A DNA stretch of 64,000 nucleotides from assembly GCA_047974765.1 (NCBI GenBank), contig JBKECP010000009.1:62001-126000 (forward strand), written 5' to 3'. The notes under the pieces were generated by a model. It searched no databases and was not told the DNA's origin. It saw only the letters and a list, made by a program, of their open reading frames with translations. The DNA is from JBKECP01 sp047974765. GTDB lineage: Bacteria; Pseudomonadota; Gammaproteobacteria; Pseudomonadales; Halieaceae. Shown here piece by piece: positions 42,122 to 50,616 of the stretch. Each line of letters starts with the position of its first letter. The first letter of the stretch is position 1. A program made the position numbers and the translations under genes.

Positions 42122-43252
42122 TCAAATTCCCAGGTTCTGGCAGGCAATGTTAATGGCTGCATCGGCAACAATCAGATAGACCAGCGCCGTTACTACGGCA
42201 TTGGTGGCGGCACTGCCAACAGCTTCCGAACCCCGGCCTGAATAAATGCCTGAGCGACAGCCCGCAGTGGCAATTAAGAGGGCAAAGACAAGGCTCTTGA
42301 ACAGGCCGACGGCGAGATGGGAAAGCGACATTGCGCTTTCCACCTGGCTCAGAAACTGTAGCATATTGATACCCATACCACCGGCTACCAGCCCGCCACC
42401 TATTACACCCAGTACATCGGCGTATAAGGTCAGTAACGGCAGTGTCAGCACCAGTGCAAGAGTGCGCGGCAATACCAGAAACTCCATTGGTGAGATACCC
42501 ATTGTGGTAATGGCATCAATTTCTTCATTGGTCTGCATGGTACCCAGTTGAGCTGCGTAAGCAGCGCCTGTACGTCCGGCCATCACTACCGCTACCATTA
42601 GTACCGCCATCTCCCGCCACATACCAATCACAACCAGATCAGCAACATAGATCTCAGCACCGAACATCTGTAATTGAGCCGCCCCAAGATAGGCCAGAAT
42701 CATACCCACCAGTACGCTGGTCAAGGTGACAATAGGAAAGGCGTCGGGGCCGGCCTGGTAGCAAAAGTGCCTGAAATCAGAAAAGCGGGTTGTGCTACGC
42801 CCTGCGAGCAGGCGCAGCATGGCAATGGAAAAATCACCTAAAAAGGCCAGTGATGCGCAGATATCTCCAATGGCTTGCCGACCTGCTGCAATAGGGTTGA
42901 GACGCTGCCACAGGCCTGGCGATTGGCTGACGGGCCGCTCATGATAGGGGACGGTACTGGCCACATGCAACAATTTGCATATGGTTGGTGGCAGGTGAGT
43001 ATTGTCAAGGTGAATATTGTGTTCGTCACAGTAACGCTGGCAGCGCAGTAGAAAAGCCATCAGCAGAGAATCCCACTGCCCGAGCGCCTCGACAGTGATG
43101 CTTATCTGCTGTGGCTGGAATGTGTCGAGTTGTTGGCTCAGGCTATCAAAGGAAGGAGCTGTCTGTCCTTGTAGCCAGTCGCCGTGCAAGCGTACAAAAA
43201 TGGTCTGTGAGGTGCTTGCTGTCAGTGTGAAATCGGGTGCTTGCAGATGCAT
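42122..43252 (-). CDS. MlaE-like permease with N-terminal STAS-like domain
   Basis: A 376-residue protein. The first 110 residues look like a STAS domain ('FVRLHGDWLQGQ', a substitute for the separate MlaB partner). The rest is the MlaE permease (PF02405) with 'GPDAFPIVTLTSVLVGMILAYLGAAQLQMFG', 'MAGRTGAAYAAQLGTMQTNEEIDAI' and the last helix 'TALVYLIVADAAINIA'. ATG 43252 is the likely start; a TTG at 43300 is in frame. It leads the operon permease-ATPase-MCE-lipoprotein. The direction of lipid transport is unknown. Confidence 0.88.
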   Translation of the reverse strand: MHLQAPDFTLTASTSQTIFVRLHGDWLQGQTAPSFDSLSQQLDTFQPQQISITVEALGQWDSLLMAFLLRCQRYCDEHNIHLDNTHLPPTICKLLHVASTVPYHERPVSQSPGLWQRLNPIAAGRQAIGDICASLAFLGDFSIAMLRLLAGRSTTRFSDFRHFCYQAGPDAFPIVTLTSVLVGMILAYLGAAQLQMFGAEIYVADLVVIGMWREMAVLMVAVVMAGRTGAAYAAQLGTMQTNEEIDAITTMGISPMEFLVLPRTLALVLTLPLLTLYADVLGVIGGGLVAGGMGINMLQFLSQVESAMSLSHLAVGLFKSLVFALLIATAGCRSGIYSGRGSEAVGSAATNAVVTALVYLIVADAAINIACQNLGI

Positions 43253-43383
43253 CAGAGGGTAAAAACCTGAAATTAGCGCTGAAATTAGCGTAGTAGGCAA
43301 AGTCTACTGCCTGCCTCGTCGCACAGACAAGAATTATCCCTGGCAAGGCCTGTCTTACAGATATCTCTGTCATCTCCACTGGT

Positions 43384-43887
43384 TTATTGAAAGGGCAGGG
43401 TGGGGCGCAACGGTGCAATAATGTCGTAGGCTTTTTGGTAAATAGCTTCAATGGGTGTTGTGTTGTTGGCCTCCCGCCGTCGGGAAATCATGGTCATTGG
43501 AAACAGATAATTATTGCTCAACTGGTAGCGCAGCGCCCGGCTGCGACCTGTTTTGTCTTCATAGATAACCCAGTGCATAGCCAGTTCAGCAGCCAGTAAA
43601 TCGCCCATGATAACGCCCATGCCCTGTAGGGTGGCTGTATTATTACCTGTTACGATGCGCTGATCGAGCAGGCGTTGCAGCAGGGCCAGATCATGGTGGC
43701 GTTCGCCGTTGAAACCCTCGCCAAAGTTTATTCGGGTGAGATCTTCCAGATGGCGGCGCTGCTGGTTCAGATACTGTCGATCCAGATAACCCGGTTCGCT
43801 GATCCTGGGCTCGTCGGCGCAACTTGATGTGCTGAAAATCAGCAGTGTCGATGCCAGTACTGGCAGAAGAAAACGGAGCAGTGTCAT
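43384..43887 (-). CDS. DUF3806-like exported protein
   Basis: A 167-residue protein with a signal peptide (to about residue 24, 'STSSCA' before DEP). The mature part has 'LQGMGVIMGDLLAAELAMHWVIYED', 'RSRALRYQLSNNYLFPMTMISRR' and a C-terminal 'AIYQKAYDIIAPL', the layout remembered for DUF3806. The function is unknown. It lies 131 bp upstream of the Mla-like operon in the same direction and diverges from dapA. The Cys near the cleavage site does not form a good lipobox. Confidence 0.7.
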   Translation of the reverse strand: MTLLRFLLPVLASTLLIFSTSSCADEPRISEPGYLDRQYLNQQRRHLEDLTRINFGEGFNGERHHDLALLQRLLDQRIVTGNNTATLQGMGVIMGDLLAAELAMHWVIYEDKTGRSRALRYQLSNNYLFPMTMISRRREANNTTPIEAIYQKAYDIIAPLRPTLPFQ

Positions 43888-44081
43888 AATAGCCTCCCTG
43901 TAATTGCCTGTGTTGAGTGTCCTGGATTATGCTTTCGTGCACTGATTTGAGCCTGTGCCGGTTGTCATGGCCGCACTTACATGGATAATTGCCCACTTCC
44001 TGCGGTCTGATCTGCCACGGATAATGTTTTTTTGTTGGTGTGGTTCCATTCAGGTCGAGTCCGCTGTTCTGGAGAGAGCAA

Positions 44082-44957
44082 ATGATAACCGGCAGTATCG
44101 TCGCACTGGTAACTCCCATGCAAGCCGATGGCAGCCTCGACTGGGCTGCTCTTGAGCGTCTGCTGGACAAACATATTGAAGCAGGTACCAGCGCTATTGG
44201 CGCTGTGGGCACAACAGGTGAAAGTGCCACCTTGAGTGTGCCTGAACACTGCGAGGTGATCCAGCGTTGTGTCAGGCATGTCAATGGGCGTATTCCGGTG
44301 ATTGCCGGTACGGGTGCCAACTCTACCCGTGAGGCTATCGAACTGACAGCGGCGGCGGCGGATAATGGTGCCGATGCCTGTCTGCTGGTCACGCCCTATT
44401 ACAATCGTCCAACCCAACGCGGCCTGTATGAACACTACAAGGCCATTGCGGCGGCGGTGAATATTCCACAGATTCTCTATAACGTACCTGGTCGTACCGC
44501 GGTGGACATGCACAATGACACTGTGGCTGCGCTGTCTGAGCTGGATAATATTGTCGGTGTCAAGGACGCTACAGGTGAGCTGTCACGATTACCTGATTTG
44601 CGCGCCCGCTGTGCTGATGGTTTTGCCCTGTATTCCGGTGATGATGACACTGCGGCAAAGTTTATACTCGGTGGTGGTCATGGCAATATTTCGGTGACGG
44701 CCAATGTGGCGCCTTATTTGATGGCGCAACTGTGTCGTTTGGCACTGGCGGGTGATCAGCCTGGCGCCACTGAACTGGATGAAAAACTGGCGGCGCTTAA
44801 CAGTGCGCTGTTCGTTGAGGCCAATCCGATTCCTGTAAAGTGGGCGTTACAGCAGCAGGGATTGATCGGCAGTGGTATTCGCCTGCCGCTGACAGAACTG
44901 GACCGTATTTATCATGCGCGTGTACTGGCGGCACTGGAGGCCGCAGGAGTCAGATGA
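44082..44957 (+). CDS. dapA: 4-hydroxy-tetrahydrodipicolinate synthase
   Basis: The first committed step of diaminopimelate/lysine synthesis: condensation of pyruvate with aspartate semialdehyde. The 291 residues from ATG 44082 (GGAGAGAG upstream) are the usual length. The Schiff-base lysine is K161 in 'VGVKDATG', Y133 is in 'ILYNVPGRT' and the Thr pair is in 'AVGTTGESATL'. The TGA overlaps the bamC start (ATGA). The dapA-bamC order is common in gammaproteobacteria. Confidence 0.96.
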   Translation: MITGSIVALVTPMQADGSLDWAALERLLDKHIEAGTSAIGAVGTTGESATLSVPEHCEVIQRCVRHVNGRIPVIAGTGANSTREAIELTAAAADNGADACLLVTPYYNRPTQRGLYEHYKAIAAAVNIPQILYNVPGRTAVDMHNDTVAALSELDNIVGVKDATGELSRLPDLRARCADGFALYSGDDDTAAKFILGGGHGNISVTANVAPYLMAQLCRLALAGDQPGATELDEKLAALNSALFVEANPIPVKWALQQQGLIGSGIRLPLTELDRIYHARVLAALEAAGVR

Positions 44958-45994
44958 AAACAGCACAGAGACTGAATCGAATCAGCCGTGTGGGCCTTTG
45001 CCTGACGCTGGCAGGCCTGGGTGGATGTGGTTATCTGCTGCATGATAAATCGCAGGACTATCGCCATGCACATGAGCTGCCGGTGATGGATGTGCCGGGT
45101 GGCGAAAGCTCGGCCAGTCTGCATGAAATCTACCCTGTGCCGGCCGTGCGTGACGATGTGCTCAGCGCCGAGGCCTTCTCCGTACCCCGACCCATCTCGT
45201 TGACAGCCAGTGCCGGCGAAGAGCGGGTACGTATTCAGTCGCTGGGGGAGGAGAGCTGGGCACTGGTGTCTATTGCTCCTGGCCAGCTTTGGCCGGAGGT
45301 TCGCGGTTTTCTGTCTGCTGCGGGTGTTCAGGTCAGTCGTGTTGATGCGCGCTCAGGCATCATTGAAACCAACTGGCTTCAGTTCGAAGATAAAACAATG
45401 GCTTCACGCTTTCGTTTCCGTATTGACCAAGGGGTTCAGCGGGGCACTAGTGAACTGCATGTATTGCAAATGAATCAGGCGGGCGATATTGACAGCTGGC
45501 CGCCACAGTCTGACGACAACACCCAGGAGCAGGATATGCTCAAAGCTGTTGCCCAGTATGTGGCCAACAGCTCTGAATCGGCCCCGGTGTCGATGATTGC
45601 TGATCAGGCCATGGGCGCCAGCGGCAAAATTTCCCTGCATGAAGCTGATGCCGGTTATACCTATATCCGCATGGGCTTGTCTTATAGTCGGGCCTGGGCC
45701 TCATTGGGCAAGGCGCTGGCTGATGCCGGTTTTGAAATTACCGATAAAGATCGCAGTGCCGGCAGATATTATCTGCGTTATCAGTTACCTGAAGAAGACA
45801 AAGAGCGCGGCTGGTTCAGCTGGTTTTCCAGTGATGACAATGATCATCCCTGGTTCGGCAAAGACTACGAAGCCTGGATAAGCCAGGATGGCAACGATGC
45901 TGTCACTATCCGTATGGTTGGTGACAATGACCCGGATTTTGATCGCAAACAGGAGCAGGCCATGTTGTCCCTGGTAAAAGGGCACCTCAGCTGA
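44954..45994 (+). CDS. bamC: Outer membrane assembly lipoprotein BamC
   Basis: A lipoprotein of the BAM complex. The 346 residues begin at ATG 44954, which overlaps the dapA stop, with CAGGAG upstream. The lipobox is LGGC with Cys25. The unstructured N-terminal region that binds BamD follows ('HELPVMDVPGG'). Two helix-grip domains come next (about 90-200 and 215-346), the second starting near 'KISLHEADAGYTYIRMG'. The sequence is divergent, as BamC usually is; synteny with dapA supports the call. Confidence 0.88.
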   Translation: MKTAQRLNRISRVGLCLTLAGLGGCGYLLHDKSQDYRHAHELPVMDVPGGESSASLHEIYPVPAVRDDVLSAEAFSVPRPISLTASAGEERVRIQSLGEESWALVSIAPGQLWPEVRGFLSAAGVQVSRVDARSGIIETNWLQFEDKTMASRFRFRIDQGVQRGTSELHVLQMNQAGDIDSWPPQSDDNTQEQDMLKAVAQYVANSSESAPVSMIADQAMGASGKISLHEADAGYTYIRMGLSYSRAWASLGKALADAGFEITDKDRSAGRYYLRYQLPEEDKERGWFSWFSSDDNDHPWFGKDYEAWISQDGNDAVTIRMVGDNDPDFDRKQEQAMLSLVKGHLS

Positions 45995-46024
45995 TAGCCA
46001 TTCGTTGACGCGCTTCCAGTCTTT

Positions 46025-46789
46025 ATGCGTTTTGCCTCTTTGGGTAGTGGCAGTAAGGGTAACGGCACCCTTGTTGCTACAACTGACAGTTTGCTGCTGA
46101 TTGACTGCGGTTTTTCACTGCGCGAGAGTGAGCGCCGTCTGCGCCAATTGGGTGTTGAACCCGGTGATATCGATGCCATTTTGGTGACCCACGAACACAG
46201 CGATCACGCCAGTGGTGTGGCCCGCCTGTCACGCCGTTACCAGATACCGGTCTACCTGACTCACGGCACTTACAGCAGTGGCCGACTGGCTGACTGCTAT
46301 CAGATCCACTGTTTTAACAGTGGTCAGCAGTTTTGTGTGGGTGGAATCAGCGTGCAGGCGGTGGCTGTGCCTCACGATGCTCGTGAACCCTGCCAGTATC
46401 GCTTCAGTGCCGGTGGCCAGCACCTGGGCGTGCTGACTGACCTCGGTTCGATAACGCCTCATGTAATTGACCACTACAGTGGTTGTCATGGCCTATTGCT
46501 GGAGTTTAACCACGATCTTGATCTGTTGCGCCATGGCCCATATCCGGAAGCGCTCAAGCGTCGGGTGGCTGGCGATTGGGGGCATCTCAACAATCAGCAG
46601 GCGGCTGAATTACTGGCGGCCATTGCCGGGCGTGAGCTGCGCTATCTGGTGCTGGGCCATATCAGTGAACAAAACAACACTACCGAGGCTGCGGCGGCGG
46701 CACTGATGCAGGTTTACGGTGAACTCGATGAACGAGTGGTGTTTGCCGATCAGGCCGGAGGATTTGGCTGGCTGGAGTTGTCTGCCTGA
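46025..46789 (+). CDS. MBL-fold metallo-hydrolase (YycJ/PhnP-like)
   Basis: A 254-residue metallo-beta-lactamase-fold hydrolase. 'RFASLGSGSKGNGTLV' begins the first strand. The metal motif is His-x-His-x-Asp-His at 56-61 ('THEHSDHASG'). Further ligands are probably in 'VAVPHDAREP', 'LTDLGSITPHV' and 'LVLGHISEQNNT'. The SGSxGN start is that of the YycJ/WalJ-like group. It follows bamC by 30 bp and is likely in the dapA operon. Its last 40 bp overlap the convergent acyltransferase gene. The substrate is unknown; an exonuclease-like or phosphodiester role is possible. Confidence 0.87.
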   Translation: MRFASLGSGSKGNGTLVATTDSLLLIDCGFSLRESERRLRQLGVEPGDIDAILVTHEHSDHASGVARLSRRYQIPVYLTHGTYSSGRLADCYQIHCFNSGQQFCVGGISVQAVAVPHDAREPCQYRFSAGGQHLGVLTDLGSITPHVIDHYSGCHGLLLEFNHDLDLLRHGPYPEALKRRVAGDWGHLNNQQAAELLAAIAGRELRYLVLGHISEQNNTTEAAAAALMQVYGELDERVVFADQAGGFGWLELSA

Positions 46790-47691
46790 GCAATGGCATT
46801 TGTTGTTTCACTCGCAGCTGTTGTTTCCTGTGTGGCCTCTTCTTTGGCCCGGTCCCGTTTCCAGCGGCGGTTGCTCCACAGCCAGCTTTCGGGCTCGCGC
46901 CGGATAGAGGCCTCAGCGGCGGCCACATAAGCATCCACAATGGCGTGTGAGCCTTTACTGTAGGGGGGTTCTGCCAATGGCTGAAATTCAATTTCATAAT
47001 AGCCGCTGCGTATCCGGTGACAGGCGGCAAAAACAACAGGGAAGCCGGTAAGTTGGGCGAGGCTTTCGGCGCCCAGGTAAAAGGCGGCTTCCTGATGCAT
47101 AAAGCGGGTCCAGTAGGAGCGCTCCTGTTTGACCGGTGATTGATCAGCAACCATCACAAAAATTCGCAGCTCTTTACGCCGACGAATAATGTCGCGGGTG
47201 GATTCTGCCATCGACAGGGGGCGGGAGCCGAAGCGGCTGCGGATATCCAGCATCAGTTTATCGGTGATTTCATCGTGCAGCGGTTTATAGACCGGATCTA
47301 CCGGCATGCCCAGAGCTGATGTGGCGCCGTGCAACATCCACTCCCAATTGCCCTGGTGGATAGTGAGCACAATGGCTGAGCGACTGCGTTCTGCCATAGC
47401 CTGTTCGAGCACTTCCGGGTTGCGCAGAATCACACGTTTGCGAAAGTCCTCATGGCTCATTCGACGCGCCCGGACAATCTCAAAGGCCACCTGGGCAAAG
47501 CGGTAGTAGAATTTTTTCGCAAGAACTGTGATTTCCCTCTCGCTTTTCTGCGGAAAAGCCTGCCGAAGATTCCTGCGCACAACTGCTTTGCGATAGCCTA
47601 CGAGGTAGTAGATCGTCAGATAGGCCAGCCACGCCACCGTGTACAGGAGCGGAAAGGGCAAATAACTGATAAGGCGATAAAGTATTAACAT
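46750..47691 (-). CDS. LpxL/HtrB-family lipid A acyltransferase-like protein
   Basis: A 313-residue member of the Kdo2-lipid A acyltransferase family (PF03279). A membrane-anchoring N-terminus (residues 8-30) is followed by the catalytic His-x4-Glu motif 'LTIHQGNWEWM', then 'ADQSPVKQERSYWTRFMHQEAAF' and 'PESWLWSNRRWKR'. The C-terminal 35 residues are a Glu/Thr/Ala/Asn-rich tail not typical of LpxL and coded within the overlap with the MBL gene. It may add a secondary acyl chain to lipid A or act on other glycolipids. Confidence 0.85.
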   Translation of the reverse strand: MLILYRLISYLPFPLLYTVAWLAYLTIYYLVGYRKAVVRRNLRQAFPQKSEREITVLAKKFYYRFAQVAFEIVRARRMSHEDFRKRVILRNPEVLEQAMAERSRSAIVLTIHQGNWEWMLHGATSALGMPVDPVYKPLHDEITDKLMLDIRSRFGSRPLSMAESTRDIIRRRKELRIFVMVADQSPVKQERSYWTRFMHQEAAFYLGAESLAQLTGFPVVFAACHRIRSGYYEIEFQPLAEPPYSKGSHAIVDAYVAAAEASIRREPESWLWSNRRWKRDRAKEEATQETTAASETTNAIAQADNSSQPNPPA

Positions 47692-47721
47692 TGGGGCGGA
47701 AGCACCATGGCCATGGAAGGC

Positions 47722-48225
47722 CTAATTACAATGAGATGGCAAATGCAGCGCAACAACACGCAGCAGTGCCTGACGTTTGGGACAGCGCAGGGTTTGGTTG
47801 TTGGTGAGATCAACCATATCCAGTGCCTGAAGTTCGGCCAGAGGCAGGGCATCCACAATATGGTTGTTGCCAAGGTCAACTTCACTTAATGCACCCAGTG
47901 ATGACAGTTCGCTGATGTCGCTGAGCGCATTATCTGACAAATTGAGCTGACGCAGGCCGGTAAAAACAGCCAGTCCGGTCAGGGTATTGATACCCATATC
48001 ACTGCAGGACAGTATTTGTAGCTGTGTTGCCTCACTCACTTTGTATCGGTCGATCGCTGATTTAACACAGTCCTGCAGTGCCGGGTCGACCATTGTGTAG
48101 TTTGTAAACAAGGGGCGGGGTGTATACAGCACCGTGTCATTAACAAAAATGTCGTAGGTCTTGCATGAGGCCAACACCAGACAAAATATGATGGGGGGGA
48201 GGCCGCGAATAGCGGATTTGCGCAT
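47722..48225 (-). CDS. Leucine-rich-repeat lipoprotein
   Basis: A 167-residue lipoprotein with the lipobox LASC (Cys21). After about 60 residues, three to four short LRR units follow: 'GINTLTGLAVFTGLRQLNLSD', 'ALSDISELSSLGALSEVDLGN' and 'HIVDALPLAELQALDMVDLTN' (internalin-like 22-residue spacing). A Cys pair near the end may cap the repeats. It lies 30 bp upstream of the acyltransferase gene on the same strand and diverges from the cyclase-like gene. The function is unknown; protein binding at the envelope is likely. Confidence 0.8.
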   Translation of the reverse strand: MRKSAIRGLPPIIFCLVLASCKTYDIFVNDTVLYTPRPLFTNYTMVDPALQDCVKSAIDRYKVSEATQLQILSCSDMGINTLTGLAVFTGLRQLNLSDNALSDISELSSLGALSEVDLGNNHIVDALPLAELQALDMVDLTNNQTLRCPKRQALLRVVALHLPSHCN

Positions 48226-48351
48226 GCGGATTGTCCTGTTTGCATTTCAGTTCAGTTATTTTACGGTCGTGGGCGCCTGTCCTGCGGCGCCTGTTCGTAT
48301 GGGCAAAGCCCGGTGTTTCTGTCTGGAAACAGGCAGAAGCAGGGTAATATA

Positions 48352-49701
48352 ATGCAAGCGTCTCAGACGGACAAACGCGAGCCATCCATGATTGAACTCA
48401 CCGAGAAATACCCTGACAAGCATTCGTCACAGCGCGATGCTGCTGAATCCATTGATCTTGTTCAGCGCGGCAACCTTAAATTACTGGAAAATACCCTCCA
48501 TAAGCAGTGGCGGTCCGGCCAGAATATTGTTCTGTGCTGGAGTGCCGATGAACGCGGTGTGATGGTGATATGGGTGCCACACTATTTTTTAGGTAACTTC
48601 AGCGCACAATCGCGCAGTGATGGCGTTGACAATGAAACATTTATTGGCGACCTGATTTCCGGCAGACGGCGCAAAACCCGTGAAGAATTATTTGCGCTGG
48701 CGGCCAAACTCGATGTTGCACCCAGCTTTGTCAAACTCAATACGGCATTATCTGATGAGACTGCGGTATTGAACGTGGTTGAACAGATTATCAAGCGTTA
48801 TGGTTTGAGCTATGTTCAGTCCCGGGGAGTGCTGCTGTTCGATATTGCCGGTTTTTCCCTGTACACCCCTTTTGAGCAAGCCAGCCAGCTCAACAGTTTG
48901 TCCTATTCCATGAACTCGGCCTATAACAAACTGCATGCCCAGGGAGTGGAGGTGAATTTTGCCCGCACGACTACGGGTGATGGCTACTATGTCTGGAACC
49001 GGGATGAAAATGACAGCGCCAATCAGGATCTGTTTATGTTTATGCTGCTGGTTATTGCCGATAACGCCGTAGCTCGCGGTGCTTCCAAAGGCAATACAGT
49101 GCCCTTGTTGCGCAGTGCCTACCATGTTGGTGGTCACTATGAACTCTATCAGGCTGAAGGCGTTAACCCGACAGTATTCAGTTATATCGTTGGTGATGTC
49201 ACTATCGATCTGGCCCGGATGGTTGACCTGGCCCAGCCCAGCCAGATTCTGGTGGGGGATTTTTCCATGGGTGTACGCAAGCTGGTAGATGCTTGCGTAA
49301 CAGAGGTGAGCATGGAGGCACCGGCTTTTGTTCGCCACTGTAATGATGAAATCAAAATGCTGGATGGCATTCAGCTTTCAGGTAAAAAAGTAAAGTATCT
49401 GCACTGCAAACTGACCGGTGATAACGGCAGTGGCGAGGCCAGTGCGCGCCGTTTTTTGGTGGTCGACAAACATGGCCTGTCACGACATACCTATAATTTA
49501 CAGCTGGATATCAAGCTCGAAGATGAGAGTCTGGAGCTGGGTATTGGTGAAAACCGCCTTCCCGGTGTGGGTGAGAAACAGGCCACGCTGACCCGGCCTT
49601 CTGTTGGTCAGCGCCGTGCCGGTACGACCAGACGCCTTGTGGATGAGCCTGCCAGCATATTGCGCAAGCGACCACCGAGGTCGTTTTTATCCGAGGATTG
49701 A
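48352..49701 (+). CDS. Class III nucleotidyl cyclase-like protein with altered active site
   Basis: A 449-residue soluble protein. Residues 1-150 are unrecognised. About 155-350 align by eye with a class III cyclase domain: the first metal Asp is D164 in 'LLFDIAGFS' and the second is D210 in 'TTTGDGYYVWN', 46 residues apart as expected. The transition-state Arg is kept (R289 in 'TIDLARMVDLAQPSQILVG'). The Asn four residues earlier is Ile285, and the purine-selecting Lys position is Thr206. The C-terminal 80 residues are Arg-rich and low in complexity. ATG 48352 has AGGG 7 bases upstream. An HD-domain gene follows after 2 bases. The product is uncertain: cAMP, cGMP, another cNMP or none. Confidence 0.7.
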   Translation: MQASQTDKREPSMIELTEKYPDKHSSQRDAAESIDLVQRGNLKLLENTLHKQWRSGQNIVLCWSADERGVMVIWVPHYFLGNFSAQSRSDGVDNETFIGDLISGRRRKTREELFALAAKLDVAPSFVKLNTALSDETAVLNVVEQIIKRYGLSYVQSRGVLLFDIAGFSLYTPFEQASQLNSLSYSMNSAYNKLHAQGVEVNFARTTTGDGYYVWNRDENDSANQDLFMFMLLVIADNAVARGASKGNTVPLLRSAYHVGGHYELYQAEGVNPTVFSYIVGDVTIDLARMVDLAQPSQILVGDFSMGVRKLVDACVTEVSMEAPAFVRHCNDEIKMLDGIQLSGKKVKYLHCKLTGDNGSGEASARRFLVVDKHGLSRHTYNLQLDIKLEDESLELGIGENRLPGVGEKQATLTRPSVGQRRAGTTRRLVDEPASILRKRPPRSFLSED

Positions 49702-49703
49702 AT

Positions 49704-50615
49704 ATGCTGACAGGGCGTGGGCCAAACATGGATGTAAGCAACTCCGTTGATGTAACTAATCCAGCGGCTGTTGCAGTGGCAATGCAGCAGCTGATGGAGC
49801 TGCGTTACCCGGGCCACTCTTTTGCGGTTGTTCATGCCCTGGTTAATGATCTGCAACGCTTGTACGAAGGCCGGTTTCCAGGCTTTCATGGTTGCGAGGT
49901 TGCCTATCATAATTTGCAGCATGTACTGGATGTTTCCCTGGCCATGGCCCGCCTGCTAAATGGACATGATAAGCGCGCGTCACAGGAAGGTCGGCCGGAT
50001 GAGGCCCTGGGGCCACATTGTGCGCTGGTGGGGTTGGTGGCGGCTATTTTTCATGATGCGGGTTATATTCGCCGTGCCAATGATCATTTGCACGATAATG
50101 GTGCCGCCTATACCCGGGTGCATGTGAATCGCAGTGCGCGCTGGCTGCGTGATTACCTGCCGAGTGTCAATCTTGGCAAAATAGCAGCCAGTTGTGCCCG
50201 TATTGTTCAGTTCACCAATTGTAATCGCCATCCGCAGGAGATTGATGTTCGCTGTTATGCTGAACAGCGACTTGGTGAGCTGATTGGATCAGCCGACTTG
50301 ATCGCCCAGCTGGCTGATGTTGCTTATATTGAAAAATGCCGCAAGTATCTTTATGAAGAATTTGTGATCAGTGGTGTTGCCAGTGCCGCCGCCTCCGAAG
50401 GTTATACAGGCAAGGTTTACCGTTCAGCACAGGAATTGATTGAATCGACACCGGAGTTTATCCGTTGGGTACTGGATCAGCGCCTGGAAGTGGAACTCAA
50501 CGGTGCCTATCATTACGCCACCGACCACTTTGAAGGCAGCAATCTGTATATGGAAGCGATCCGCTTTAACTATGAGCAGCTTGAATATGCTTTGAGAGAA
50601 CAAACGGGTACCTGA
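49704..50615 (+). CDS. HD-domain phosphodiesterase-like protein
   Basis: A 303-residue protein. The metal motifs resemble class I cyclic-nucleotide phosphodiesterases: 'YHNLQHVLDVS' (H69 and H73), 'IFHDAGY' (H117-D118), the following 'HLHDNGAAY' and a later Asp in 'IGSADLIAQLADVAY'. No transmembrane segment or regulatory domain is seen. ATG 49704 has GAGG 7 bases upstream, and the start is 2 bases after the cyclase-like gene's stop. Context suggests that it degrades what the neighbour makes. Hydrolysis of another nucleotide is possible. Confidence 0.75.
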   Translation: MLTGRGPNMDVSNSVDVTNPAAVAVAMQQLMELRYPGHSFAVVHALVNDLQRLYEGRFPGFHGCEVAYHNLQHVLDVSLAMARLLNGHDKRASQEGRPDEALGPHCALVGLVAAIFHDAGYIRRANDHLHDNGAAYTRVHVNRSARWLRDYLPSVNLGKIAASCARIVQFTNCNRHPQEIDVRCYAEQRLGELIGSADLIAQLADVAYIEKCRKYLYEEFVISGVASAAASEGYTGKVYRSAQELIESTPEFIRWVLDQRLEVELNGAYHYATDHFEGSNLYMEAIRFNYEQLEYALREQTGT

Positions 50616-50616
50616 G

